64,000 nucleotides of DNA from Barnesiella merdipullorum (GCA_019116365.1 DXBT01000035.1:5566-69565), one strand, 5' to 3'. Numbered from the stretch's first letter, positions 1 to 8,279 are shown. Numbers and translations are program-made. Notes: generated from the sequence alone by a model not told the origin.

Positions 1-324
1 GAGCTGGCTCACAAGGGCGAGTGTGTCATCATCGGTCGGTTGGGCAACTGGATACTCCGCGACGACCCCCATGTGCTGCGGGTTTTCATCACCTCGGGGC
101 GCGACTTTGCCGTGAAACAACTGGTCGATAAACTTCATATGGATGCCGACGAGGCTGCCCGCAAAATCGAGCGGGTGAATACCGGTAAGGCCAATCACTA
201 CTGGCACTACACCGGCCACCAATGGACCGATATTGCCGGTTACGATTTGGTAATCAATACCGAACGCACGGGTATCGATGGTGCCGTGGATATGATTCTG
301 CGAGCCTTCAAGAATGTGAAGTAG
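1..324 (+). CDS. Cytidylate kinase-like family protein (C-terminal part)
   Basis: The frame is open from the first base and ends at TAG, so the N-terminal half, including the P-loop, lies outside the window. The visible 107 residues contain the motif ECVIIGRLGNWILRDDP, then a helical segment with repeated Asp/Glu/Arg and the end pattern YDLVINTERTGIDGAVDMI. This order (GRxxxxIL, then DLVINT) matches the AAA_26 cytidylate kinase-like proteins common in gut Bacteroidales. These resemble CMP kinase but their substrate is not established. A nested hairpin terminator follows the stop. The family call is firm for the fold and weak for the substrate. Confidence 0.75.
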   Translation, partial: ELAHKGECVIIGRLGNWILRDDPHVLRVFITSGRDFAVKQLVDKLHMDADEAARKIERVNTGKANHYWHYTGHQWTDIAGYDLVINTERTGIDGAVDMILRAFKNVK

Positions 325-370
325 TATTTCTCCCCCTGATATTTGATTGGAGAGGTAGCCCCTCGTGTTT

Positions 371-419
371 GCGTTGCGCTATTCCGCATCGGGTGCGGAA
401 TGATGCAACGTTTCTTTTT
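371..419 (+). terminator. Nested hairpin terminator after the cytidylate kinase-like gene
   Basis: An inner stem ATTCCGCA/TGCGGAAT (381-388 with 394-401, loop TCGGG) sits inside an outer stem CGTTGC/GCAACG (372-377 with 405-410). A T-rich run, TTTCTTTTTG, follows directly. This is a Rho-independent terminator for the gene ending at 324. Confidence 0.75.
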
Positions 420-439
420 GTTACACCCTTTGGCTACCT

Positions 440-482
440 GAAAAAATAAATAGAGCTGAAAATCAAATGATTAACAGCTCTA
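440..482 (-). terminator. Terminator of the tRNA-Gly/tRNA-Leu unit
   Basis: On the minus strand the arms TAGAGCTG and CAGCTCTA (475-482 with 451-458) form an 8-bp stem. They are followed by a T-rich tract (positions 450 down to 440) just after the 3' end of tRNA-Leu. Confidence 0.7.
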
Positions 483-487
483 TACAG

Positions 488-571
488 TACCCGAAGGGGG
501 ACTTGAACCCCCACAGCCGCAATGGCCAAAGGATTTTAAGTCCTTCGTGTCTACCATTCCACCATTCGGGC
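488..571 (-). tRNA. tRNA-Leu (anticodon TAA)
   Basis: The minus strand folds into a class II tRNA of 84 nt. The acceptor GCCCGAA pairs with TTCGGGT, the anticodon stem AAGGA/TCCTT encloses a TAA anticodon, there is a long variable arm, and the T-arm is GGGGG-TTCAAGT-CCCCC. CCA is not encoded. It lies 5 nt downstream of tRNA-Gly and probably shares its transcript. Confidence 0.95.
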
Positions 572-576
572 AGCCT

Positions 577-652
577 TGGAGCGAAAAACGGGACTCGAAC
601 CCGCGACCCCAACCTTGGCAAGGTTGTGCTCTACCAACTGAGCTATTTTCGC
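577..652 (-). tRNA. tRNA-Gly (anticodon GCC)
   Basis: Acceptor GCGAAAA pairs with TTTTCGC, the D-arm is typical, and the anticodon stem and loop (AACCT TGCCAAG GTT) show anticodon GCC. The T-loop is TTCGAGT. The 3' CCA appears to be encoded (577-579). It is the first gene after the promoter at 664-694. Confidence 0.95.
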
Positions 653-663
653 AAATGCGATTG

Positions 664-694
664 CAAAGATAAAATCCTTTTTTGGTTCTGCAAA
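664..694 (-). promoter_or_regulatory. Bacteroidetes sigma-ABfA-type promoter for tRNA-Gly/tRNA-Leu
   Basis: On the minus strand TTTG (694-691) and TATCTTTG (671-664) are separated by exactly 19 bases, matching the TTTG-N19-TAnnTTTG consensus. Transcription should start a few bases before the 5' end of tRNA-Gly at 652. Confidence 0.8.
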
Positions 695-777
695 ATTACG
701 ACTCGAAAATCTATTTTCCCCCGGCCCGATTGGTCGGGGGCTGTGGTGTAGGGGCTGATGCCTACGGGGTGAGTGTG

Positions 778-1263
778 TCAACGATAGATGAGCTGTCCGC
801 CGGCCGTGCCGTAGGGGGCTATGCTGTAACTTTGCAGGAAGTAGCGACCCTCTTTGGCGGCTCCGCTCATGGGGCCTCCTGTCGAGATATCGTAGGTCGA
901 GCCGCACTTGGGGCAGCGCAGGCAGAAGTTGTCTTCGTCGAACTCGATGCGGATGTTGGCATTGATCTCTACGGGGCAGCACAGGTCATAGACAAAGGGT
1001 ACGGCATGTTCGTTGGTCACGAGCATGAGGCCTCCGTAGCCGGTGGCCGAAGAGAGGGTGTAGGGAAATCCTGCGGGGAGTTTCTGGCTGAGGATAAAGC
1101 GGCGGTGTATGAAACTGCCGCTTACGCCATACTGGTTCCACATGGCTTGGCTGGCAAACTCTACCCGCACGGCTGCGACGGGTATGCGGTCGCGGTCGCC
1201 GGCATCGCACCCGGCGATTGCAAGGATGAGCAGGAGCAGGATGAGTTGTTGCAGCTTTTTCAT
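778..1263 (-). CDS. Rieske-like lipoprotein with altered cluster ligands
   Basis: A 161-residue protein. The N-terminus MKKLQQLILLLLILAIAGC is a lipoprotein signal with the acylated Cys at 19. The C-terminal half has a Rieske-like pattern: DLCCPVE (Cys95, Cys96), then CLRCPKCGSTYDISTG (Cys114, Cys117, Cys120) and an SGAAKEG..L..Y tail. That tail matches the end of Rieske domains (CPCHGSxFDxxTGxxxSGP...L). The two His expected to bind a [2Fe-2S] cluster are missing. The Cys-x-x-His position reads Cys-x-x-Cys, so the site may bind zinc or another metal, or have lost redox activity. Its ATG overlaps the aldo/keto reductase stop (ATGA), which suggests translational coupling. Its function is unknown. 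Confidence 0.7.
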   Translation of the reverse strand: MKKLQQLILLLLILAIAGCDAGDRDRIPVAAVRVEFASQAMWNQYGVSGSFIHRRFILSQKLPAGFPYTLSSATGYGGLMLVTNEHAVPFVYDLCCPVEINANIRIEFDEDNFCLRCPKCGSTYDISTGGPMSGAAKEGRYFLQSYSIAPYGTAGGQLIYR

Positions 1264-2255
1264 TTCAGTATCTCTTCTATATTTTCGATTTCGGCCGGGG
1301 TGAGTTCCAGGGCCGTGGTGGCGTGGAGGCTGTCTTTCAACTGGTCGAGGGTGCGTGCCCCCACGATTACGGTGCTCACTTCGCTTTGGCGCAATACCCA
1401 GGCGAGTGCCAGTTGCGATATCGATTGGCCCCGTTGGTCGGCGATTGCTTTCAGTTGGGTTACCCGGGCTATCTTTTCGGGAGTGATATCGGTTGTTTTC
1501 AGATATCCGTCGGGACGGGCGGCACGCGAGTCGGCCGGTATGCCGTGCAGGTATTTGTCGCTGAGGATACCTTGTGCCAGGGGCGAGAAGGCTACCACAC
1601 CTATGCCTTTGGAGGAGCAGAGTTGCAGGTGGTGCTCCTCGACGTGGCGGTCGAACATGTTGTAGCGGTCCTGGTAGGCGAGGCAGGGTACTCCGGCCGT
1701 GTGCAGGTAGTTGAGGGCATAGAGCAGTTTGTCGATGGGGTATTTCGACAGACCTATGTAGAGTGCTTTGCCCTGATGGACGATATCGACAAGGGCCTGC
1801 ATGGTCTCGTCGATGGGGGTAACGCCGTCGTAACGGTGGCTGTAAAAGAGATCGACATAGTCGAGTCCCATACGCCGCAGGCTCTGGTCGATGCTGGCCA
1901 TGAGGTTCTTGCGCGAGCTGTTGCCTCCGTAGGGGCCGGCCCACATTTCGTGACCGGCTTTCGAGGTGATGAACATTTCGTCGCGGTGTGCGGCGAAGCT
2001 CTGTTTCATCATGCGGCCGAAGTTTTCTTCGGCGCTACCGGCGGGCGGGCCGTAGTTGTTGGCCAGGTCGAAGTGGCAGATGCCGTGGTCGAAGGCATAC
2101 TTGACCATCTCGAGTTGGCTGGCATAGGAGCCTATGTGGCCGAAGTTGTGCCAGAAACCGAGCGAGATGACGGGTAGTTGTATGCCGCTGTTGCCGCAGC
2201 GGCGATAGCACATCCCGTTGGTATAGCGGTCTTGTTTGGGTTGGTAGTTGTCCAT
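1260..2255 (-). CDS. Aldo/keto reductase (YghZ/Kv-beta-like)
   Basis: A 331-residue TIM-barrel NADPH-dependent oxidoreductase. The AKR catalytic tetrad is visible as Asp63 and Tyr68 (HFDLANNYG), Lys99 (ITSKAG) and His140 (FYSHRYD). The C-terminal cofactor region reads STVIVGARTLDQLKDS. The Gly-rich GPPAGSAEENFG loop and the overall length match the YghZ (L-glyceraldehyde-3-phosphate reductase) and potassium-channel beta-subunit branch. It starts 4 bases after the argH stop and overlaps the next gene by 4 bases, so it is part of the pyrE-argH transcription unit. The physiological substrate cannot be read from sequence. Confidence 0.9.
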   Translation of the reverse strand: MDNYQPKQDRYTNGMCYRRCGNSGIQLPVISLGFWHNFGHIGSYASQLEMVKYAFDHGICHFDLANNYGPPAGSAEENFGRMMKQSFAAHRDEMFITSKAGHEMWAGPYGGNSSRKNLMASIDQSLRRMGLDYVDLFYSHRYDGVTPIDETMQALVDIVHQGKALYIGLSKYPIDKLLYALNYLHTAGVPCLAYQDRYNMFDRHVEEHHLQLCSSKGIGVVAFSPLAQGILSDKYLHGIPADSRAARPDGYLKTTDITPEKIARVTQLKAIADQRGQSISQLALAWVLRQSEVSTVIVGARTLDQLKDSLHATTALELTPAEIENIEEILK

Positions 2256-2259
2256 AGTC

Positions 2260-3609
2260 TTATGCGTTTTGGCGACCGAGGAGCCGGGCTTCGGCCTCTT
2301 CGGCGCGGGCGAAATCGAAACTGGCGACCGTCTTTTGCATGAGTGCCGTAATGCGGTCGTTGCACAAGTTGCCTATGCTGCCTTCGTGGGTGTGGGCAAT
2401 GTGCTTGTCGGGGGTGAACTGGCCGGCTTCGATTTCGAGGCCCACCTGTTTGTAGGCATCGCGGAAGGGGGTGCCGGCCTGTACACGGCGGTTCACCTCC
2501 TCGACGCTGAACATGTAGTTGTAGCGCGGGTCGTCGAGTATGTGGGCATTGACCTCGATTTGCGCCATCATGAGCTCGACCATGTGCAGGCAGTCGTCCA
2601 ACTCGTCGAAAGCGGGCAGGAAGAGTTCTTTGATAATTTGCAGGTCGCGGAAGTAGCCCGACGGCAGGTTGTTGGCGATGAGTGTAATCTGGTAGGGCAG
2701 CGCCTGCAGTTTGTTGCACTTGGCCCGGGTGAGTTCAAAGACGTCGGGGTTCTTCTTGTGCGGCATGATGCTCGAGCCTGTGGTGAAGGCATCGGGCAGC
2801 TTGATGAAGGCAAAGTTTTGCGAGTTGTATAGACAGGCGTCGAAGGCCAGCTTGGCCAGCGTGGCAGCTATCGAGGCGATGGCCGAGGCGACGATGCGTT
2901 CGGTCTTGCCGCGCCCCATTTGGGCATATACCACGTTGTAGTCCATCGATTCGAACCCCAGCAGATCGGTTGTGCGGGTGCGGTCGAGGGGAAACGACGA
3001 GCCGTATCCGGCTGCCGATCCCAGCGGATTGCGGTTGCATACCCGATAGGCGGCCTGCATGACCATGAGGTCATCGACCAGACTCTCGGCATAGGCGGCA
3101 AACCACAGACCGAACGACGAGGGCATGGCCACTTGCAGGTGGGTGTATCCCGGCATGAGTACCTGTTTGTAGCGTTCGCTCTGGTCGATGAGGGTATCGA
3201 ACAGGCGGGTTACCCCCTCGACGGTATGTCGCAGGCGGGCCCGGGTGAAGAGTTTGAGATCGACCAGCACCTGGTCGTTGCGCGAGCGTCCGCTGTGTAT
3301 CTTCTTGCCCATGTCGCCCAAGCGTCGGGTGAGCAGCAGCTCGACTTGCGAGTGTACATCCTCGACGCCCTCTTCGATGACAAATTTCCCCGACTGGGTG
3401 TCGGCGTAGATATGTCGCAACTCGGTGGTCAATGTCTCCAGCTCATCGGCAGTGAGCAGCCCGATCGACTGCAGCATGTTGATGTGAGCCAGCGAACCCA
3501 GAATGTCGTAGGGGGCCAGGTAGAGATCCATCTCCCGGTCTCGGCCCACGGTAAAGCGTTCTACATCGTGATCAACTTGTACCGATTTTTCCCAAAGTTT
3601 CTGTGCCAT
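2260..3609 (-). CDS. argH: Argininosuccinate lyase
   Basis: A 449-residue cytosolic enzyme of the fumarase/aspartase superfamily. It cleaves argininosuccinate to arginine and fumarate, the last step of arginine synthesis. The superfamily signature GSSIMPHKKNPD is at about residues 279-290. The argininosuccinate-lyase blocks HSGRSRNDQ (105-112) and GSAAGYGSSFPLDR (197-210) are also present. Length is normal for the family. No other arginine gene lies nearby. The neighbours are pyrE upstream and the aldo/keto reductase downstream, so pyrimidine and arginine synthesis, which share carbamoyl phosphate, may be co-transcribed here. Confidence 0.97.
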   Translation of the reverse strand: MAQKLWEKSVQVDHDVERFTVGRDREMDLYLAPYDILGSLAHINMLQSIGLLTADELETLTTELRHIYADTQSGKFVIEEGVEDVHSQVELLLTRRLGDMGKKIHSGRSRNDQVLVDLKLFTRARLRHTVEGVTRLFDTLIDQSERYKQVLMPGYTHLQVAMPSSFGLWFAAYAESLVDDLMVMQAAYRVCNRNPLGSAAGYGSSFPLDRTRTTDLLGFESMDYNVVYAQMGRGKTERIVASAIASIAATLAKLAFDACLYNSQNFAFIKLPDAFTTGSSIMPHKKNPDVFELTRAKCNKLQALPYQITLIANNLPSGYFRDLQIIKELFLPAFDELDDCLHMVELMMAQIEVNAHILDDPRYNYMFSVEEVNRRVQAGTPFRDAYKQVGLEIEAGQFTPDKHIAHTHEGSIGNLCNDRITALMQKTVASFDFARAEEAEARLLGRQNA

Positions 3610-3663
3610 ACGAGTTACATTTTGGATGTCATGAAAAAGTGTCTGGTCCGTTCTCGACCCCGC

Positions 3664-4095
3664 TTATTGTTCGTAGGGGAGAACGACCAGCATGTCGGCC
3701 ATTTTATCGACGCCCTCTTGCAGAGGTTTCGACACCATGGGCTTGATGAAGGGGTTCAGGTCGGCCTTGACGGAGACGCGCGAGGCGGTCTCGCTTTCGC
3801 CGGTGGGGACGAACTGTATCCACAGGTTGAGGGGCAGCGGCGAGTTTTCGGCCTCGAACTTGATGGTCTTGTTGGGCTCCCGGTTCACGATGCGGAAGGT
3901 GACCGAGCCTATGGGGCTCACCTCGATCGAGAGGCTGTCGCTGTCGTATCCCGTGATTTTGAGTTTGTTCTTGTTCTCGGGAGCGTTCAACACGCTTTGG
4001 AATCGGTCGAGGTTCGAGAGGTCGGAGAGCAGGGCATACACCTTCTCTACGGCGTGGGCGATCCGCACCGTTTTGCTTTCGAAACTGCTTGTCAT
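3664..4095 (-). CDS. SRPBCC (START-like) family protein
   Basis: A 143-residue protein with the helix-grip pattern of the SRPBCC superfamily. An N-terminal beta strand (FESKTVRIAHAVEKVYALLSDLSNLDRF) leads to a helix, followed by alternating beta strands (ITGYDSDSLSIEV, GSVTFRIVNREPNKTIKFEAE, LWIQFVP) and a long C-terminal helix ending KPLQEGVDKMADMLVVLPYEQ. There is no signal peptide. Its start overlaps the pyrE stop as ATGA. Such proteins bind small hydrophobic ligands in a central cavity; the ligand here is unknown. Confidence 0.8.
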   Translation of the reverse strand: MTSSFESKTVRIAHAVEKVYALLSDLSNLDRFQSVLNAPENKNKLKITGYDSDSLSIEVSPIGSVTFRIVNREPNKTIKFEAENSPLPLNLWIQFVPTGESETASRVSVKADLNPFIKPMVSKPLQEGVDKMADMLVVLPYEQ

Positions 4096-4745
4096 ACGGC
4101 GGGCGTGTTGTTGGGACCTTGCCAGCTCGAGGGGTCTTTACGCCACTCTTGCAGGGTCTCGAGGTCTTCGGGTTTGATATAGTTGGTCTCGAGAGCGGTC
4201 TCGAGCATGGCGTTGTAGTTGCTCAGCGTAATCAGTTCGACTTGTGCAGCCTTGAATTTACGGGTGGCTACGGGGAATCCGTAAGTGAAGATGGCTACCA
4301 TGCCGATGACTTCGCAACCGGCGTTGCGGATGGCTTCGACAGCTTTCAGACTGCTGCCACCGGTAGAGATGAGGTCTTCGATAACGACTACCTTTTGCCC
4401 GGGAACCAGGTTACCCTCGATGAGGTTTTCGAGACCGTGGTCTTTCGGTGCCGAACGCACATACACATAGGGCAGGCCCAGCGTGTCGGCTACCAGGGCG
4501 CCTTGTGCAATGGCTCCGGTGGCTACGCCGGCAATGGCATCGGCCGAGCCGAAGTTTTCCATGATGACCCGGCAAAGTTCTACCTTGATGAAACTTCTCA
4601 CCTCGGGGTAGGAAAGGGTGCGGCGGTTATCGGTGTATATGGGTGAATTCCAGCCCGATGCCCATACAAAAGGATTCTCGGGTTGCAGTTTGATGGCTCT
4701 GATTTTTAAGAGTTTCTCGGCCAGTAATCGTTCTACCGTTTTCAT
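4092..4745 (-). CDS. pyrE: Orotate phosphoribosyltransferase
   Basis: A 217-residue type I phosphoribosyltransferase that converts orotate and PRPP to OMP in pyrimidine synthesis. The PRPP loop VVVIEDLISTGGSS is at about 119-132. The segment VRSAPKDHGLENLIEG (97-111) carries the catalytic-loop Lys/His. Length is normal. It is the first gene of a minus-strand unit (pyrE, SRPBCC, argH, aldo/keto reductase, Rieske-like). A TACCTTTG -7 element lies 30 bases upstream. Confidence 0.96.
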   Translation of the reverse strand: MKTVERLLAEKLLKIRAIKLQPENPFVWASGWNSPIYTDNRRTLSYPEVRSFIKVELCRVIMENFGSADAIAGVATGAIAQGALVADTLGLPYVYVRSAPKDHGLENLIEGNLVPGQKVVVIEDLISTGGSSLKAVEAIRNAGCEVIGMVAIFTYGFPVATRKFKAAQVELITLSNYNAMLETALETNYIKPEDLETLQEWRKDPSSWQGPNNTPAV

Positions 4746-4774
4746 ACTGAATAATATTTAGGATAATCGAAAGA

Positions 4775-4782
4775 CAAAGGTA
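4775..4782 (-). promoter_or_regulatory. -7 element upstream of pyrE
   Basis: The minus strand reads TACCTTTG, matching TAnnTTTG, 30 bases before the pyrE start. I see no clear TTTG -33 box at the right spacing, so this is a partial match. Confidence 0.5.
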
Positions 4783-4833
4783 AGAAAAATAGCAGATAAA
4801 CTATCGCGCGCGGAACTAAAAATATAAAAATAT

Positions 4834-5529
4834 TTACTGCGTGGCAGCCAGGGTGAGGCAGCTGACGCGGGGGTTGCCGTGTGCCTGGAGGGCTTGGGCG
4901 CAGGCCAGCAGGGTGGCGCCGGTGGTCACTACGTCGTCGATAAGCAGGAGGTGGCGGCCAGCGAGGTCGGGAGCCGAGTGGGCGTCGTAGGCCGAGTGGG
5001 TATCGAGCCAGCGGTCATAGACCCCTTTGCGGGTTTGCGAACGGGTGTGGCGGGTATGGCTCAACCAGTGTGGCGAGAGATCTATGCCGGTAGCACGGGC
5101 CACACCGCGGGCTATCCATTCGCTTTGGTTGTAGCCCCGCTGCCGCAGTTTGGCGGGGTGCAAGGGGACGGGCACCAGTGTGTCGATTCCGTCGAAAAAG
5201 CGGCTGGGCAGGAGCTCACGCGCAAAGAGTTCGCCCAGTACGAGTCCGCACCGTTTACCTCCGTGGTACTTGATGTGGTGGATGAGGTCTCGGGCATCGC
5301 CCGGGGTGGTGTAGTGAAAAAAGGCGGCGCATCGCTCGATGGGGGTCTTGCCGAGGAAGAGCTGGGCCATGGGGCTGAGCGGGTCGAGGTGGTAGTGGGT
5401 GCGGGGCAACCGATGCAGACAGCCGATGCAGATCTCTCGTTCGTCGCGGTTCATCGCCCGGTGGCATACGGGACAGAGGCGGGGAAAGAAGAGGTCGAGC
5501 AGTTCGTCGAGCGGGCTGAATAGGGTCAT
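4834..5529 (-). CDS. comF: ComF family phosphoribosyltransferase-like protein
   Basis: A 231-residue protein. An N-terminal four-cysteine zinc finger has Cys19, Cys22, Cys34 and Cys37 (LCPVCHRAMNRDEREICIGC). It is followed by a PRTase fold with LVPVPLHPAKLRQRGYNQSE and the PRPP-loop motif LLLIDDVVTTGATL. This is the full ComF/GntX architecture linked to handling of imported single-stranded DNA in competence. It overlaps recX by 4 bases. A dprA gene occurs further along the window (41736-42833), so two DNA-uptake-associated genes are present, though naturally competent behaviour is not implied. Confidence 0.9.
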   Translation of the reverse strand: MTLFSPLDELLDLFFPRLCPVCHRAMNRDEREICIGCLHRLPRTHYHLDPLSPMAQLFLGKTPIERCAAFFHYTTPGDARDLIHHIKYHGGKRCGLVLGELFARELLPSRFFDGIDTLVPVPLHPAKLRQRGYNQSEWIARGVARATGIDLSPHWLSHTRHTRSQTRKGVYDRWLDTHSAYDAHSAPDLAGRHLLLIDDVVTTGATLLACAQALQAHGNPRVSCLTLAATQ

Positions 5530-5999
5530 GGTTCAATTTGTTTCAAGGTGTTGAAGATGAGGCTGCTTTCGAATCCTCGGGAGGTAGCGAAGCGAAAGAG
5601 CTTGGCTCGTCGTGTCTCGGGATTGTCGTCGGCGATGGTGCGGGCTTTGGCTTGCATCAACTCGAGCAGCCGTTGGGCATATTGTTCCTCGTCGAGAGTG
5701 GCAAGTGCCCCTTCGATGTCGCTGTTGCCGATGTGTTTCTGTTGGAGGGCGTAACGCATCTTGATTCGGCCCCAGCCCGAGAATCGGAATTTGTCTTTGA
5801 CAAACGCCGTGGCATAGCGTTGCTCGTCGATGAAGCGTTCTTGAACGAGCCGGTCGATAATCGTGCGGCTGTCGGCTTCGGGCACGCCCCATCGGGCAAG
5901 TTTTTCGCGAATGTCGGCCAGGCAGTGTTCGGCCGAGGAGCAGAGGGCGGCAGCCCGGTGCAGGGCTTCGGGGGGAGTCAAAATCTTAGCCATGGGCAA
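5526..5999 (-). CDS. recX: RecX-family regulatory protein
   Basis: A 157-residue, all-helical basic protein built of repeated three-helix units. Diagnostic stretches are KLARWGVPEADSRTIIDRLVQERFIDEQRYATAFVKDK and FSGWGRIKMRYALQQKHI. RecX inhibits or modulates the RecA filament. recA is not in the window. The reading frame overlaps prmC by 14 bases at its start (ATG at 5999, or the second ATG at 5993) and comF by 4 bases at its end, so the three genes are translationally linked. Confidence 0.88.
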   Translation of the reverse strand: MPMAKILTPPEALHRAAALCSSAEHCLADIREKLARWGVPEADSRTIIDRLVQERFIDEQRYATAFVKDKFRFSGWGRIKMRYALQQKHIGNSDIEGALATLDEEQYAQRLLELMQAKARTIADDNPETRRAKLFRFATSRGFESSLIFNTLKQIEP

Positions 6000-6846
6000 A
6001 CGGTTTTACGGCCGATGCAAATCGGTCTTTGTTGTAGAGGTCTTTGACGATTCTCGTCTGTTCATATCCGTAGCCTTGCAGCATGCGGGCGCAGTTCTCG
6101 CCTTGGGTCTCGTTGATTTCGAAGTAGAGCCGACCGCCGGGCGAGAGCAGGGTGAGTCCGTCGCGGGCTATCTTGTCGTAGAAGAGGAGCGGGGTCTCGT
6201 CGGGGACGAAGAGGGCTTCGTGCGGTTCGTAGTCGAGCACATTCCCGCTCATCGCCTTGCTCTCGCTCTGCAACACATAGGGAGGGTTGCTCACGATGAG
6301 GTCGAGAGAGCCGGCCGGTATCTGCGAAAGATCGTAGTGGAGAATGTCGCGTTCGTGAAAGTCGATTGTGACTTGCTGCTTGAGGGCATTGCGTCGGGCT
6401 ATTGCAAGAGCTGCCGGCGAGAGGTCCCAGGCTTCGACTCGGCTGAGGGGTAGCTTCCGGGCCAGAGTCACGGCAATGCAGCCGCTTCCTGTTCCCAGGT
6501 CGGCGATGCGCAGCGGGCGGTCGTGGTTCTCGGTGATGATGAGGCGCACCAGTTCCTCGGTTTCGGGGCGGGGAATGAGTGCGCCGGGGGCAATGTCGAA
6601 GCGGCAATCACAAAACCAGGCATACCCCAAGATGTACTGGATGGGCTCCTGCCGGGAGAGTCGCTCGGCTATCTCCTCGATTTTTCGGTGCATATCCTCA
6701 GATAAAATCGTATCTTTGCGGAGCAGTATGTCGGTAGGGGTATAGTTGCACAACGCTTCGAAAATCAGCCGGATGAAACCGGTGATTTCGCCGGGAGGAT
6801 AGACTCCCTCCAGCTTGTGTCGTAGCAGGTCGATACTTTGTTGCAT
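5986..6846 (-). CDS. prmC: Peptide chain release factor N5-glutamine methyltransferase
   Basis: I take the ATG at 6846 (MQQSIDLLRH), giving 286 residues, the usual PrmC/HemK length; the frame stays open further upstream without plausible homology. The N-terminal helical domain is followed by a Rossmann methyltransferase domain with the SAM motif ADLGTGSG (115-122) and the catalytic NPPY tetrad (187-190), diagnostic for glutamine methylation of the GGQ motif of RF1 and RF2. It is the first gene of prmC-recX-comF and is divergent from ribD. Confidence 0.95.
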   Translation of the reverse strand: MQQSIDLLRHKLEGVYPPGEITGFIRLIFEALCNYTPTDILLRKDTILSEDMHRKIEEIAERLSRQEPIQYILGYAWFCDCRFDIAPGALIPRPETEELVRLIITENHDRPLRIADLGTGSGCIAVTLARKLPLSRVEAWDLSPAALAIARRNALKQQVTIDFHERDILHYDLSQIPAGSLDLIVSNPPYVLQSESKAMSGNVLDYEPHEALFVPDETPLLFYDKIARDGLTLLSPGGRLYFEINETQGENCARMLQGYGYEQTRIVKDLYNKDRFASAVKPFAHG

Positions 6847-6937
6847 GAGCAGTAGCGTGTTTGGTGTGTCGAAACGAAGTGTCCCGCGTTTCCCCTTCGC
6901 AGCTGTCGGGTCGGGATATTTGGGTCTCGGCGTGTGG

Positions 6938-6945
6938 CAAAGGTA
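6938..6945 (-). promoter_or_regulatory. -7 element upstream of prmC
   Basis: The minus strand has TACCTTTG about 90 bases before the prmC start, in the prmC-ribD divergent region. No clear -33 box is seen. Confidence 0.4.
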
Positions 6946-6963
6946 AATAAAAAAGTTCAAGAT

Positions 6964-8022
6964 ATGGATAGAGATAGAAATGTCGATGCCGCATTTATGC
7001 GTCGTTGTCTGCAACTGGCCGCGTTGGGTTGCGGTCATGTGTCGCCCAATCCCATGGTGGGGGCGGTGGTCGTGCACGAGGGTCGTATTATTGGCGAGGG
7101 GTATCACCGCTGTTATGGCAAGCCTCATGCCGAGGTGAATGCCATTGCCTCGGTTGCCGATGAGTCGCTGTTGCCCCAATCGACGCTCTATGTCTCGCTC
7201 GAGCCCTGCTCGCACTATGGCAAGACGCCGCCCTGTGCCGAGCTGATTGTGAACAAGCAGATTCCCCGGGTGGTCGTGGGGTGTCTCGATCCCTTCCCGG
7301 CTGTCTCGGGACGGGGCATCGCCCGGCTGCGAGAGGCGGGAGTCGAGGTCATTACCGGGGTACTCGAGGACGAGTGCCGTGAGTTGAATCGCACCTTTAT
7401 GACTTTCCAGACGCACCACCGGCCATTCGTGACGCTCAAGTGGGCGCAGAGCCGCGACGGCTACATTGATCGCAGACGCGAACCGGACGAACCGGCAGCC
7501 CGCATCTCGGACGACGTATCGTCGGTGTGGGTGCATCGTCTGCGGGCCGAAGCCGATGCCATCCTGGTAGGCACGCAAACGGCCATTGCCGATAACCCGT
7601 CGCTGACGGCCCGGCTGTGGCCCGGGCGCCAACCCCTGCGTATTGTCCTCGACGAGCATGCCCGCGTGCCGGCCGATCGTCGTCTCTTTACCGATGGCCT
7701 CCCCACTCTGTTGGTGACCGGCGAGCAGACCGACTACCGGGAGTTGCCCCCGTCGGTCGAGTTGCTGCGGTTGCCATTTGGACAGGCCTTGATACCGGCT
7801 TTGCTCGACGAGCTCTACCGCCGTCGCTTGCAACACCTTGTGGTCGAGGGCGGTGCCGCTCTGCTTCGGTCGTTTATCGATTCGGGCATGTGGGATGAGG
7901 CGCGTGTCGAGACGGGGCCTCTTGCCTTGGTCGATGGGGTTGCCGCTCCGACGATAGACCGGTTGCCCCGGCAGACCGAATGGTGTGGCCGCTCGCGCAT
8001 CGACTGGTATGAAAATAGGTAA
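6964..8022 (+). CDS. ribD: Bifunctional riboflavin deaminase/reductase RibD
   Basis: With the ATG at 6964 (MDRDRNVDAAFMRRCLQLA) the protein has 352 residues, matching bifunctional RibD; a GTG 30 bases upstream is in frame but less likely. The N-terminal deaminase domain shows HAEVNAI (His55, Glu57) and PCSHYGKTPPC (Cys82, Cys91), the zinc site. The C-terminal reductase domain begins near residue 138 (RPFVTLKWAQSRDGYID) and includes LVEGGAALL. It performs two successive steps of riboflavin synthesis. No other rib genes lie nearby. Confidence 0.95.
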   Translation: MDRDRNVDAAFMRRCLQLAALGCGHVSPNPMVGAVVVHEGRIIGEGYHRCYGKPHAEVNAIASVADESLLPQSTLYVSLEPCSHYGKTPPCAELIVNKQIPRVVVGCLDPFPAVSGRGIARLREAGVEVITGVLEDECRELNRTFMTFQTHHRPFVTLKWAQSRDGYIDRRREPDEPAARISDDVSSVWVHRLRAEADAILVGTQTAIADNPSLTARLWPGRQPLRIVLDEHARVPADRRLFTDGLPTLLVTGEQTDYRELPPSVELLRLPFGQALIPALLDELYRRRLQHLVVEGGAALLRSFIDSGMWDEARVETGPLALVDGVAAPTIDRLPRQTEWCGRSRIDWYENR

Positions 8023-8271
8023 AAAGGCACCGTTTGCCCGGCTAATCTTGCGGTTTGTCTAAATTTGTGCGTGTAGCTTTGAGATTTTCTCTATTTTTGT
8101 GGAAAATAGGATAGGGCTCGGCACGGTCAAATTGAAAACCGGGAGTTTTTATTGGTCTATGTGCGCGCCTCTGCTATTCGGACTGTGCAAATGCAAAAGC
8201 CGTGAACAGAAGCTTATCCATAAATAATTATAATTATCGAAGTTTGTAGTGTGCAAAGAAAAAAATGTTGC

Positions 8272-8279
8272 TAAATTTG
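8272..8279 (+). promoter_or_regulatory. -7 element upstream of the DUF6242-like lipoprotein
   Basis: TAAATTTG lies 37 bases before the ATG at 8317. A TTTG occurs at 8243-8246, but the spacing (25) is longer than the usual 19, so only the -7 box is well supported. The rest of the 294-base gap (8023-8316) shows no gene. Confidence 0.45.

Noticed and set aside
718..740. A GC-rich inverted repeat (CCCCCGGCC/GGTCGGGGG) past the Rieske-like gene as its terminator
   Set aside because: No T run follows on the minus strand, so terminator function is not supported; it may be only a weak stem.
2920..4182. A 420-codon plus-strand frame over argH and the SRPBCC gene
   Set aside because: It crosses two well-supported genes on the other strand and has no domain.
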